Below are positions 10,701-18,702 of a stretch of 22,352 nucleotides of DNA, one piece after another. The position numbers and the translations under genes were made by a program. Below the pieces are notes generated by a model. That model saw only the letters and a program-made list of their open reading frames with translations, did not search any database and had not been told where the DNA came from. Position 1 is the first letter of the stretch, and every line of letters begins with the position of its first letter. Source of the stretch: Cymbomonas tetramitiformis (taxonomy: Eukaryota; Chlorophyta; Pyramimonadophyceae; Pyramimonadales; Pyramimonadaceae); NCBI GenBank assembly GCA_001247695.2, contig LGRX02015682.1, positions 12,408-34,759 of the forward strand, written 5' to 3'.

Positions 10701-10742
10701 CAATGTTCCAGCAGCAGCCCCGCAGTGATACCTCCAAAATTG
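7733..10742 (-). CDS. Large exon: Cys domain, S/T/P stalk, repeated domains, polyproline linkers, Ig-like module
   Basis: This 3 kb exon runs from an acceptor (CTCTCTTGACGCAG) to the donor CGGCAG|GTATTC. In order it encodes: a Cys domain (about 10435-10742); a Ser/Thr/Pro stalk (about 9585-10420); a SEA-like stretch (about 9245-9565); domain copy 1 (about 8842-9122); domain copy 2 (about 8290-8575); polyproline linkers before, between and after the copies; and an Ig-like module (7733-7975) ending ALKYRQ. From 9565 to the donor the frame is open for over 600 codons. The stalk, however, is spread over three frames with one TAG, so either indels or an unseen intron must lie there. The exon length is not consistent with one frame throughout. 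The product is probably extracellular and heavily O-glycosylated in the stalk and linkers. Confidence 0.78.
8290..8575 (-). other. Repeated domain, copy 2 (FCGFEVGEYILQGT)
   Basis: This copy begins AELYFAGNASATCF, has SGPSKLTWVISASSVC, then FNFCGFEVGEYILQGTVNYT and ends VKVLSAPPMPPPP. It shares its spacing and key residues with copy 1 upstream, which implies an internal duplication of domain plus linker. Both copies are flanked by polyproline. Three to four conserved cysteines suggest an extracellular disulphide-bonded beta domain. Confidence 0.65.
8600..8842 (-). other. Polyproline linker between the two domain copies
   Basis: The encoded sequence is almost wholly proline with Ser, Thr, Leu and Arg, in runs such as PPPPPTPPPPPPP and SPPPPLMP. 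Comparable linkers lie at about 9130-9235 (SPPPPSPPVPSPPPP) and 8040-8290. Linkers of this kind are typical of pherophorins and other hydroxyproline-rich cell-wall proteins of green algae and are usually hydroxylated and arabinosylated. That modification is family knowledge, not visible here. Confidence 0.75.
8842..9122 (-). other. Repeated domain, copy 1 (LCGFSVGLYTVNGT)
   Basis: This copy starts near REFMLYRQ, has a Cys after the first helix-like segment (ALTCLRTG), then SGSTTLSWRLSQATLC, DLCGFSVGLYTVNGT and ends VHVFHAPPPP. It aligns by eye with copy 2 over about 95 residues. Shared positions are the first Cys, S-G-x-x-x-L-x-W, a Cys about ten residues later, CGF-x-VG-x-Y-x-x-x-GT and the closing V-x-V before polyproline. 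I do not know a named family. Confidence 0.65.
9245..9565 (-). other. Domain: SEA-like segment (FIAQMAAAAGV)
   Basis: The segment after the stalk reads LLVDAVNSAITF, LFSNITFSSSFIAQMAAAAGV, then VSGMHSGDTDGTTV. The order of a strand, a helix with 'Q-M-A-A-A-A-G-V', and a strand with 'G-T-T-V-x-x-I-V' is the pattern of SEA-type and related algal adhesion domains. The assignment rests on pattern only. The domain frame differs by one from the end of the stalk; the change falls in a run of CCCCGCCCCTCCCCC near 9565. Confidence 0.45.
9585..10420 (-). other. Ser/Thr/Pro mucin-like stalk with frame breaks
   Basis: Repeats of PTTSP, SPTS and LAPT type fill about 830 bases. The Ser/Thr/Pro frame is one phase from 10420 to about 10295, another from about 10285 to about 10125, back to the first from about 10120 to 9570, and a third in the following domain. 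A TAG stop lies in the expected frame near 10119 (SPTSV-stop-PTTSP). The TAG is preceded by a pyrimidine-rich run (CTTCTGTCTAG), so it could be a splice acceptor, but no good donor is seen in the preceding 190 bases. Such stalks are usually O-glycosylated spacers. Confidence 0.7.
10435..10742 (-). other. Domain: Cys-containing region with GCCWN and PWGC-x-VN motifs
   Basis: The first 100 residues of the large exon contain LRGCCWNIADTP, then CTATVPAPVATNCAAAAASLG, then RPWGCLVNQAGAIKYNT and end in VCDC. The pairing 'C-A-A-A-x-x-LG ... P-x-GC ... YNT' resembles a small domain seen repeatedly in algal and other protist surface proteins (recall, unchecked). The GCCWN segment at the start may be the tail of a preceding copy of the same domain. 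The seven or so cysteines suggest an extracellular disulphide fold. Confidence 0.5.
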
Positions 10743-10808
10743 CTGCGTCAAGAGAGCGTTACAGTTAGCGGCTCAAATAGAAGTCTGAAATTATTAGTAA
10801 AAGTTGAC

Positions 10809-10910
10809 GGTTCGTGGATCGATTGTGTCAACCAGAGAGGATGCCGCGGACCGTGGATTGTGTCGGCCAGAGAAGGTGCAGACCGTGGATTGCGTCAGCC
10901 AGAGACGATG
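10809..10910. repeat. Short tandem repeat, about 32 bp x 3, in intron 10743-11058
   Basis: Three imperfect copies of a unit containing CGTGGATTGTGTC and CCAGAGA occupy about a third of the 316-base intron. No gene is seen in it. Confidence 0.75.
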
Positions 10911-11058
10911 GGGGAAGCCGGATGCCGGGAATCAGGTTCCTAGCCAAGTGCGCCAGTCAGCTCCATCTAACTTATTTGGTAGGAACACCAAACAGATCTG
11001 GAGGAGCGCGGCACTGATGCACCGAGCGGCAGCGCACCCCTCAAAGCCAGCCCAGCAC

Positions 11059-11175
11059 CACACTCGCGGAGGATAGGCACATTCAGCAATAGGCTGTAGC
11101 CGGGACAAGATACCGCACACGTGCAGCAGGTGTACTTGCCAGGAGAGAAAGCATGGGGCCACCGGGAGACCAGTG
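11059..11175 (-). CDS. Exon: Cys-rich segment (KYTCCTCAVSCPGY)
   Basis: The acceptor GTCTCCCGTGCAG and the donor GAGTGTG|GTGCTG bracket 117 bases. The reading frame gives HAFSPGKYTCCTC, AVSCPGYSLL and VPILREC: five cysteines in about 25 residues, with the C-x-C-x3-CPG spacing seen in TNF-receptor/EGF-like Cys-rich repeats. The exon leaves one base, and the next exon begins with two bases of a codon (G|CA = Ala), so the join REC-AILEV is in frame. The segment probably forms a small disulphide knot between the ectodomain module and the large exon. Confidence 0.6.
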
Positions 11176-11727
11176 CTGCACGGGAGACAGCCCGCAGTCA
11201 TGATGAGAGGGGCGGCACCAAGCTGCAGTGCACGCGAGCACGCCAAGGTGCCCCTAACTGTCCAGGGCGCGCCGGTCAAACGCGTGTCCGGGAAACACTG
11301 TGGACGGAAATCCTTTCACAAAGCCCAGTGTTCGCGTGCTGAGCCGGAGGCAAGCGCTCTTTCCCGGCAGCCGAAGCACCGACCAAGCGGGGCGGCAGGC
11401 CGGAGTAGATTTGCGTCGAGCACCTTCATGCTCACAAATGATAAAGAGATCTCATTTTCGGGGTTGAACACATGATATATGACGCATGGCACAAGGCGCC
11501 TTCACGTAAAGGGTGCATGGATGGGGATGACACATGTTGGTGATGCAGAAGCATACATGAAAGAGGGCAGGCTGAAGCTCTGAGCTCTGAAGGTTGGGCT
11601 AAATCTTGAAAAGGGGCGAGTTGAAACAAAGGGGAATAGGCAGACAGAAGCCGAGGGCTGAACTGGCAGGGGGCCTGCGCTCCCGCAAGTGGAGGTTCGG
11701 ATGCCGTCGGAGCTATTTGGATGCGTC

Positions 11728-12190
11728 CAAAAGCCAGCCCCATGCGCCTTAGATATGGAGAGAACCTAAAAGCCAGCCCCATGCGCCTTAGATATGGAGA
11801 GAACCTAAAAGCCAGCCCTCGCCTTAGATATGGAGAGAACGCCTTTAGATATGGAGAGAACCTAAAAGTCAGAGCCATGCGCCTTAGATATGGAGAGAAC
11901 CTAAAGTCAGCCCCATGCGCCTTAGATATGGAGAGAACCTAAAAGCCAGCCCCATGCGCCTTAGATATGGAGAGAACCTAAAAGCCAGCCCCATGCGCCT
12001 TAAATATGGAAAGAACCTAAAAGCCAGTGCCATGCGCCTTAGATATGTAGAGAACCTAAAAGCCAGCCCCATGCGCCTTAGATATGGGTTGCATTCAAAA
12101 GCCAGCGCCATGCGCCTTAGATATGGAAAGAACCTAAAAGTCAGAGCCATGCGCCTTAGATATGGGTTGTGTACAAAAGCCAGCCCCATC
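11728..12190. repeat. Minisatellite, 39 bp x about 12, in the 11176-12810 intron region
   Basis: The unit is AAAAGCCAGCCCCATGCGCC followed by TTAGATATGGAGAGAACCT. About 12 copies occur. Two shortened copies lie near 11807-11864, and two of the last three carry GGGTTG in place of GGAGAG. The 39-bp period is a multiple of three, so frames stay open, but the units fall in an intron by the exon chain. Confidence 0.9.
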
Positions 12191-12498
12191 CACCTTGGTG
12201 GCGGATGGCGCTCACGGGTGAGATTTGGAGGGAACTGCACTTGTGGATAGTGCGCGCCGACGAGCAGGAGCCTGCGCGACCGGAGGGGGCGGTAGCGAGG
12301 GTAAACCAATCCCCTGTTTGTCATCCCCCATCCGCCACAGCATTGGGTTAAAATGGCATTAGTTTCCCTCTCACAGTTCAGAGACTGCGCGCACCACATG
12401 ACCGCCTCCCCTCCCTCCCTCGAGCGCACCGTCTCCTTACGGCAGAGCTAATAACACGGAAGCTCACACCCCGCTCCCACCAGAAGCCTAAGGGCCAT

Positions 12499-12635
12499 CG
12501 TGAAGGGACCTTCGCACGCAGCACAGACGAGGGCAAGCGCTCCCAGTGAAGGGACCTTCGCACGCAGCACAGACGAGGGCAAGCGCGCCCAGTGAAGGGA
12601 CCCTCGCACGCAGCACAGAAGAGGGCAAGCGTATA
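12499..12635. repeat. 46-bp tandem repeat x 3
   Basis: Three copies of a 46-bp unit start at about 12502, 12548 and 12594, with AAGGGACCTTCGCACGCAGC and GAGGGCAAGCG as the shared core. Differences are few, so the array looks recent. It lies left of the exon at 12811-12932. Confidence 0.85.
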
Positions 12636-12810
12636 TGTGCCCAGTCTTCAGCCAAAGACCCGATGGCAGGTGAGTCGCTTCACGATCATTGCATCATCTG
12701 CTCAGAAGCTGTAGGAGATAGAGGTTTTGGGAGATGCGGGCAGGGGAGCTGGGGAGAGGGCGCAGCGACAGGGAGCTGCAGCTGCGGCCGTGGAACTCCT
12801 GGGGAATAAC

Positions 12811-12932
12811 CGGGTGAAATGGAACAACGGGGGCACAGTCAAGCGCACCGGATCACAGAGGCTGCGCGGCGGTGACAAGGGCAGCTCCATCGGTGCAGAT
12901 GTGTTCTGAATGTTCAGCACCTTGCCTTGCAC
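12811..12932 (-). CDS. Exon: VQGKVLNIQNTSAP beta-type segment
   Basis: The acceptor GGGCAG|GTG opens an in-frame stretch VQGKVLNIQNTSAPMELPL, then SLCDPVRLTVPPLFHFTR. Phase 0 at the start agrees with the previous exon. The right edge is well supported. The left edge is not: GT sites that could act as donor lie at several points (for example CACCCG|GTTATT, edge 12811), and that one does not give the phase needed by the exon at 11175. Either another donor is used or a further small exon lies between. The 'NIQNT' start resembles the opening strand of carbohydrate-binding-like beta sandwiches, which is a weak suggestion only. Confidence 0.55.
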
Positions 12933-13069
12933 CTGCCCGTAGTAATCACCCTGTCGCGCGCAAACGGCATGCCCCGCTGCGCTTTCAACGCACCGCTTTC
13001 CTGGGCTGACAATGTTCTAACATATGCCAGCTGCCGCCAAGCTCAAAGGTAGCAAGACCTCAGTTCCAC

Positions 13070-13240
13070 TTTCACTGAAGAAGTGCCCATGTACCCTGGT
13101 TCCTCGCCTGAAAAACTCCTGAAGAACCCTAAACCCTAAAGAGTGCGCATGCGCCCTGCTCCCTTGCCTGATAAAACCCTGAAAACCCCAAAACCCTTAA
13201 GAGTGCGCAAATGCCCTGGTCCCTTGCCAGATAGTAACAA
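13070..13240. repeat. About 60-bp tandem repeat x 3 with CCCTAAA runs, in intron 12933-13397
   Basis: Three imperfect copies share AAGAGTGCGCA, CCCTGGTCCCTTGCC and a CCCTGAAAACCC-like stretch. One copy contains two adjacent CCCTAAA units like the plant-type telomere repeat. They are too few for a telomere and form part of the larger unit. Confidence 0.65.
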
Positions 13241-13397
13241 GATCATCCAAAGCCATACCCACAGCAGAAGTCTGATCAAATCTACGAGGCCCGTGGTGAT
13301 CGCAAAAGAAGTGCACAAGATTAGAACCGTGTTTTATTACAACATTTTCCTGTGAAATATCGGCGTACTTTTGCCCGGGCACCCATCAAGCACGCAC

Positions 13398-13472
13398 CTC
13401 TACTCGAATTTCCCATCGCCCCTCCACCACGAAGTATTGCTCAACGAATTCTCCGGAGGTAGTCTTGAACCT
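13398..13472 (-). CDS. Exon: RFKTTSGEF...GRWEIRVE (25 codons)
   Basis: This short exon lies between acceptor CCTCAG and donor GAG|GTGCGTG and is exactly 25 codons, phase 0 at both ends. It encodes RFKTTSGEFVEQYF followed by VVEGRWEIRVE, an alternating hydrophobic/polar pattern typical of paired beta strands. It joins the upstream WNLC exon and the downstream VQGKVLN exon without a frame change. It is too short and too far from a start codon to stand alone as a gene. It is judged real because of codon quality, both splice sites and phase agreement. Confidence 0.7.
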
Positions 13473-13490
13473 CTGAGGCTCCATGTACCA

Positions 13491-13733
13491 GCACTCGCTC
13501 TCCAGCCCGGCTTCGGCGCGCTTCTACTCAAAGCATAATTATACGCATCCCTCTCAACCCACCCTCGCCTCAACTCGCTCTCCAGCCTGGCTTCGCGCGC
13601 TTCTACTCAAAGCATACTCATACAAATCCCTCCAACCCATCCTCGCTCAACTCGCTCTCCAGCCCGGCTTTGGCGCGCTTCTACTCAAAGCATACTCATA
13701 CACATTCCTCTCCAACCCGTCCTCGCCTCAACC
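13491..13733. repeat. About 80-bp tandem repeat x 3, in intron 13473-14089
   Basis: Three copies share CTCGCTCTCCAGCCCGGCTT, CGCGCTTCTACTCAAAGCAT and a C-rich tail (CAACCCATCCTCGCCTCAA). Period lengths are about 77-82. The array begins just upstream (in gene direction) of the 13398-13472 exon. The rest of the intron, 13734-14089, has nothing recognised beyond an A-rich AAGAAAAAGAAAAAG tract near 13752. Confidence 0.85.
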
Positions 13734-14089
13734 TTGAATGCTCAAGGCTCACAAGAAAAAGAAAAAGAAAAAACCACGCCCGTCGGGCGTATGAGTAAAT
13801 TAATTTCCCCGGCCCTACTCTGGGCCGGTCAAGGCTCACACATTGAGAGCGAAGCCGTTAGCGACCCCAACTGATTTCTATACTTGTCCTGGCCCGTATG
13901 CATAAATATAACCATGCAGTCTGCAATATTTGATTTTGTTACACTTGGAACTTGCAAAAAGTGGTTTTTGTTTTGGTGCGTTTTGATGACGGAACCTCGA
14001 AGCAGAGATATCACATCCATGGCTTTCTGTGCTGGATGCAGGCCTACAATTATTCACGTTCGAGCCTAAGATCTTCACGCTCGAAATAC

Positions 14090-14256
14090 CTCATCACGCA
14101 GGCATAAGTTCCAGTGGGCTGATCGTCGCAGCACATCTGCATCTCCTTCTCCGAGGGGGGACCCGGCGAAGTCCACGGTGAGAACCACCAGGATCTCGTA
14201 GAGCGTATCCGCCCATCCACAGTCCGCCTGGCACACTGACAAGAACCCAGGGGCTC
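14090..14256 (-). CDS. Exon: CQADCG ... SAHWNLC module
   Basis: The encoded stretch contains VCQADCGWADTLYEI, a hydrophobic strand (LVVLTVDFAG), SPLGEGDADVL and SAHWNLCLRDE. Third codon positions are GC-rich in this frame, unlike the two competing frames that are also open here. The donor is GATGAG|GTATTT. The right edge is either 14256 (GTGGCAG acceptor) or 14235 (CTTGTCAG acceptor); both need the single base left by the upstream exon. The exon ends in phase 0 and joins the 13472 exon to give LRDE-RFKTT. Together with the CEEPFE exon it forms one Cys-containing ectodomain module split by an intron of about 2.7 kb. The family is recognised only by recall of similar algal proteins. Confidence 0.68.
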
Positions 14257-14607
14257 CTGCCACAACCCCAACGGAAATCCATTCCCAATTATAGCCCCCT
14301 CCCGCTCTCCTGAATGGCGCGTTCCGGCCTACCATGCCATGGCACTGCATGCAAGTTCAATCAGGGCCCACAAAATACACTCTGCCAGTCAAAGCGCACT
14401 GCGAGGGTTATGGCAGGTAGAGAGGAGAAGAGATCTTAGATCTCAGAAGCCACAACCTGTGAGCATTCCAGGCAAAGGGAGGGTGGCAGAGTGAATGAAA
14501 GAGTCTCGACGGAGATAGGGGCAGCTGACAGACGGCAATCCACGAGAGTCGAGAGAAAGAGGGAGGGGGGAGAGAAGAGCAAATGCAGGGGAGCATACAG
14601 ACGACAG

Positions 14608-15235
14608 GAGATGCTACGGTAGTCCTGAAAGGAGATTCTATTATTGTCGCCGTGAGACGAGGAGACGCTACGGCGGTCGCCCTAAGGGAAGACCCTACCG
14701 TCCCCCTGAGAGGAGACGCCACGATCACCTCAAGAGGAGACGCTGTCATCGCCGTGAGAGAAGATGCTACGGTCGCCCTAAGAGGAGATGCTACGGTCGC
14801 CCGGCTGTGAAAGGAGACGCTGCCGTCACCGTGAGAAGAGACGCTACGGTCACTGTGAAAGAAGACGCTTAGGCGGTCGCCCTGAGAGGAGTCGCTGTGG
14901 TTGTCCTGACAGGAGACGCTACGGTCGCCATGATACGAGACGATGTGGTCGCCCTGAGAGGAGACAATGCAGTCGCCATGAGAGGGGACGCTACATTTGC
15001 TGCGAGAGGAGACACTATGGTATTTGCCCTGAAAGGAGATGCTACGGTCACCCTGAGAGGAGACGCCAGGGTCGTCGTGAGAGGGGACGCCACATTTGCT
15101 GTGAGAGGAGACACTACATTTGTCGTGAGAGGAGACGCTACGGCGGTCGCTGTGAGAGGAGACACTACAATCGCTGTGAGAGGAGACGCTACGGCGGTCG
15201 CCGTGAGAGGAGACGTTGCGGTCGCTGTGAATGCC
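14608..15235. repeat. Minisatellite, 24/27 bp x about 25
   Basis: The unit is GGAGACGCTACGGTCGCCGTGAGA, with some copies lengthened by a three-base GCG insert. All changes are in multiples of three, apart from rare exceptions, so several frames on both strands remain open; the longest is 293 codons on the minus strand (14408-15289), rich in Ser, His, Arg and Asp (SVSSHSDR-like). It lies within the intron between the CEEPFE and ADCG exons. I treat it as non-coding. Confidence 0.88.
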
Positions 15236-16071
15236 TGAAGACAGATCCATGCTCATAAATCCGTGACTCATGCTGAAGAAACTACACAACAGTACATATC
15301 GCTACAAACCGTCACAGGTCTGATAGTTGTGGTCCTTTTGCTTTCCACTCGCGTGCACTTGATTGTTCATTACCAGGTAGATAGTAGCCAAAAAAATACA
15401 GTCGTCAAGAAGGCATCCAAGTAAGACAATTCTATCAATAAGGCAACAAAAGATTCAGAATTCCCAGTTCCCGCACTGGCAAAGTCAGGACGTGCAGGCA
15501 GCAGTGATCCTTGTTCCATTTGCATCCTCAGTGGAGCAGGCAATGTTCAAGATGGTCTAGCTTAAGCAGCAGTGACAACAGCAGAAGGCGATTGATGACC
15601 AAGAGGTGGTGTTTTCAACAATGTCTGAGAAATTTGAGCAGCTCGGCTAACGATTGAAAGCTGCAGAAGAATCGAAGAAGTCAGAAACTTGAAATCCATT
15701 TCTCACCAATAAGAAGGAGGGGGGGCACATTATCATCATCATCATTATCATTATTCAACACCGAAGTACATTTTCGAGGGTACAGATGGCACTTCCGTCA
15801 CCAGGCCACAGAGTCTTATCGAAAGAGGACGGCAAATAAACTACACCCTTCACACTCCACTCGTCCACTGCTGACCCCAAAGATGATGGTATGCTGGATC
15901 AATTAATTATTACATACAGCTCCCTTTAAAGCTCCACACCTTAGCTCAGGGGTATGTTTGCTGGGGCTTGCCGATCTCGAGCACTTTCCCCGTCCCAAAC
16001 TCACAACCATCTGAGTCTCAACCCCCCTTTGTGGGTTTATTTATGGGTCACAAAAGTGTGTGTGTATATGT
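15236..16071. other. Intronic stretch, little recognised
   Basis: The 836 bases hold a short piece at about 15304-15320 (CAAACCGTCACAGGT) matching the fold-back repeats at 18-19.6 kb, and a TCA/TTA microsatellite at about 15726-15756. No gene is supported. Confidence 0.55.
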
Positions 16072-16324
16072 TATAGTGTACGTGCGCGGTGCGCGGTGCA
16101 CATATGTGCGCCAATTCCAGCGCCTCGCGCGGTTATGCTGACCCCCCTTGGGAAGAATCGTGCCTATCAGTATAACCGCGCCGATTCTAGACCTTATTTC
16201 AGTACAGGTGCGCCAACGCACCCATACTAGCACTCCTCCCCCCCTAGGCATACTTGTATAATCGCGCCTGGCGCGGTTATACTGAAATCGGCGCACATAT
16301 GTGCGCCCGCGCACCTACACTATA
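16072..16324. mobile_element. MITE-like element with TA target duplication
   Basis: Terminal inverted repeats of about 40-45 bp begin TAGTGTA-GTGCGCG and share CACATATGTGCGCC and ATT-CAG; the left arm has about six extra bases. Both ends are flanked by TA, the target-site pattern of Tc1/mariner-type MITEs. Inside are further inverted pieces (GCGCGGTTAT / ATAACCGCGC). No transposase is encoded. A TA-rich microsatellite follows at 16322-16375. Confidence 0.72.
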
Positions 16325-16375
16325 ATATATATATATACAACTGTTGTATATATATATATATATATATATATACTA

Positions 16376-16918
16376 TGTTTGAGCTCGCCAGGATCAAGCA
16401 TTTCCTCAGCCCCAATCCTAATCACAAACTCTAAACCACTTAGACCTCGACAAAATCGTTCTCCCTGTCCATTCTTCACCATCCTCACTTAACATCCCGC
16501 TTACGCCAGCCAGCTCTCTCAGAGAGGCTGCAGAAAATGCTGGCTAGATGCCACAGGTATGGCGCCTCTTTCCAAAGTTCAGCGCATTCTTACATTCAAA
16601 CCCTATCCTATTATGGGTCCGAAGTCAGATTGGACAAAACATGAGGCGCGAGGGAGAGCTATACAGAGTTGGGTCAAGGGTACAGCTAGCTGCAGGCAAC
16701 ATGAGAGAGGGAGCCAAAAGAAGGGAGTGGTACGTCAGGCAGATGATCCTGAGGGGTAGCAATTCATGGAGATAGAAGCGAGGTGACGAGAGTGCTTGAA
16801 AACACACTCGATCCGAATGGCTTGGCATTATCAAGCCCTAGTATCTGGGTGAAAGATCCGCTTCAATGACACTAGGGCTGGGACGTGTGGCACTGATGGA
16901 TTAAAGTGGGTCAAGCAC
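16376..16918. other. Intronic stretch, no feature seen
   Basis: Between the TA microsatellite and the CEEPFE exon I see no repeat, RNA or supported coding sequence. Short open frames here have no family resemblance. Confidence 0.55.
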
Positions 16919-16985
16919 CACGGAAGTGAGGTCGCTCGAACGGCTCCTCACATCGATTGTTTCCGCATGTGATGGGCTTCCACAC
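16919..16985 (-). CDS. Exon: VWKP-CGNNRCEEPFE motif
   Basis: The acceptor CTCTTCTTCAG lies directly above 16985 and has a good pyrimidine run. The exon encodes VWKPITCGNNRCEEPFERPHF. The CGN-x-x-CEEPFE signature, followed in the next exon by C-x-ADCG, is one I recall from large membrane proteins of prasinophyte algae; no database search was possible. The two cysteines probably form disulphides with the two in the next exon. The donor is ambiguous between two overlapping GT sites (edges 16922 and 16919), and both leave one base, which fits the next exon. Without splicing the frame hits a stop two to three codons later, which supports an exon end here. Confidence 0.66.
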
Positions 16986-17146
16986 CTGAAGAAGAGACCC
17001 CGCCTTTCCGCCAGTGATTGGCACACAATCATCAGACAGGTCGCCCCCCAACAAGTATCGGATGAAACTTGCGCTGCCCATGGTTGTGGTTTGATAGAGC
17101 CTCCAGACCTGCCAAGGCGGCCCCGGGCAAGCTGCAGGGATCTTAC

Positions 17147-17243
17147 CTCTTCAATTGTTGCTGAGAGCCACTCGGACACCTCCTGCACATTGCCAACCCC
17201 GCTCTCCCCAGACTCCCACTGTCCCACATTCTGCCATGAATAT
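17147..17243 (-). CDS. Exon: ectodomain segment ending SEWLSATIEE
   Basis: The donor GAAGAG|GTAAGATC is a near-ideal 5' splice site. The open frame reads NVGQWESGESGVG and then VSEWLSATIEE. Two acceptors are possible: GCTGCAG (edge 17243, needs two bases from the previous exon) or GGCAG|AATG (edge 17230, phase 0). The second joins the membrane exon in frame. It leads in phase 0 into the next exon, which begins VWKP. The sequence is amphipathic and polar with no cysteine. The function is unknown; it appears to be the spacer between the membrane anchor and the Cys-rich CGN/CEEPFE module. Confidence 0.62.
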
Positions 17244-17311
17244 CTGCAGCGAAGTCCTCGAGTAAATCTTGGCAATATTAGCTAGTCAGGATATCAATCG
17301 CAGAATGGCAT

Positions 17312-17515
17312 ACACTGAACGGCATGCGATCGGCCAACAAAAGCTAGCCCACCATCATCCCAGTGGATGTGAGAAGCAAATCAAGAGCAGGGCGGGACCG
17401 TGACAAGATACCACAAACTCATACATATTCCCAACCCAAATGCAAAGCAGCATGGAAAGATGAAACGATGTGACCGATCTTCGCCAAACAACTGCTGGTC
17501 TTTGGGTTACGGAGT
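17312..17515 (+). repeat. Dispersed repeat, copy 2
   Basis: This is the second copy of the repeat at 2711-2900, in the same orientation, starting ACTGAACGGCATGCGATCGG and ending near GGTTACGGAGTGAATGG. It lies in the intron between the membrane exon and the 17147-17243 exon. Confidence 0.85.
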
Positions 17516-17939
17516 GAATGGCATACACAGACAAAGCCTAGATCTTGCTCCAGAGTTTGCGCCCCACCGTCCAATCGCGAGGACGGGAAAGCGAGAGGGA
17601 CCAGGAAAATAGGGCAGAGGATGTTGTGAGCATACAATACAAAACCCACTTTTCACCAAGTAGTATTACCTCTGATAGGTATTTTCACTGAGTTGACCTG
17701 GCGTTGTTTTTGTCAAAAACACGTATGCGCTAAAAGAAATTCCGCTACAGGTGATAGTCACACATATGATAAACTGACGGACATAAAAGCTTGTCCATTG
17801 CGAATTACGAATGTCGATGTCATCGGATACTTTCAAAGGCAACTGATTGCCCTAAATACCTGTTCTGCTGTTACATCACTCGTACGCATGGAATTCCATC
17901 TTGTTAGTTAGTTGCAAGCCTCCTGGCTACTAGCACTTA

Positions 17940-18450
17940 AAGCAATTTAAAGCAACAGTCAAAGTAATTTGCACCAACCGTCAAAGTATTTTCCAAAATT
18001 TCCAAAAACGTCACTTTTCGGCCAAAGACAAGTTGGGTTTGGGTTCATAGCATACAAACCGTCACAGGTATGAGATCTGAATTTTGCATTTGTTTTTTTT
18101 TGTTGCTCAATTCCAGTTCACTGATAAAACTTCGAAAACTCGAATTCAAGAATTGGATCCGCATACGCAGTGACATCAAATGCAAAATGGTGACGAAAGT
18201 GACGCTTCGTTACCGTTTTGCGATCGATGTCACAAACATACTTTTCCAAATCGAGTTTTAGGGGTTGTTGCATCGAACTGCATATATTTGGGCTGGGAAA
18301 ATTACTTTCTTTTCAGAGTGTGCATACCTATCGTGGCTGGCATTTTATGAACCCAAACGCTAAGTGTTTTTTGCACTTTTTCAGCTTTTCCTGTGAAAGT
18401 AACTATAACCTTGGGCCGCGACTGGACCCTCGGTACTTGCAGAGGCCCCG
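17940..18450. repeat. Fold-back element family, copy 1
   Basis: This copy contains AACGTCACTTTTCGGCCAAA, CAAACCGTCACAGGTATGA, a central inverted pair around GGTGACGAAAGTGACGCTTC, CCCAAACGCTAAGTG and GGACCCTCGGTACTTGCAGA. The same blocks recur in copies 2 and 3. Its central palindrome is more degraded than in copy 3. Confidence 0.75.
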
Positions 18451-18702
18451 ACGACATTGAAGACCCGCCCAGAAACTCCCATTCAAAGGGTTATACAATT
18501 CTGTTAAAACCCAAACACAGGCGGTATACTTGAACTATTGATCATGGTGAGGAAAGTCTTATGAAGTACGGATACTATATAGCGAATGTCTTTTAGTTTC
18601 AATTTTAAGATTGGAGATCCATATTTTGCTAGGATGTAGTGACAAATTGTGCATAGCATATATATCCAATGCAATCAGAGAGATGCAGCTTAGACTAGCT
18701 AC

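Noticed and set aside
13120..13142. CCCTAAA repeats as a telomere
   Set aside because: There are only two adjacent units inside a 60-bp repeat, far from any scaffold end signature.
14050..14271. Alternative frame over the ADCG exon (CCDDQPTGTYACV)
   Set aside because: It is open and protein-like, but third-position GC and motif continuity favour the CQADCG/WNLC frame, which also fits the phases on both sides.
14608..15235. CRISPR-like array
   Set aside because: The units are contiguous with no unique spacers, and the context is eukaryotic.
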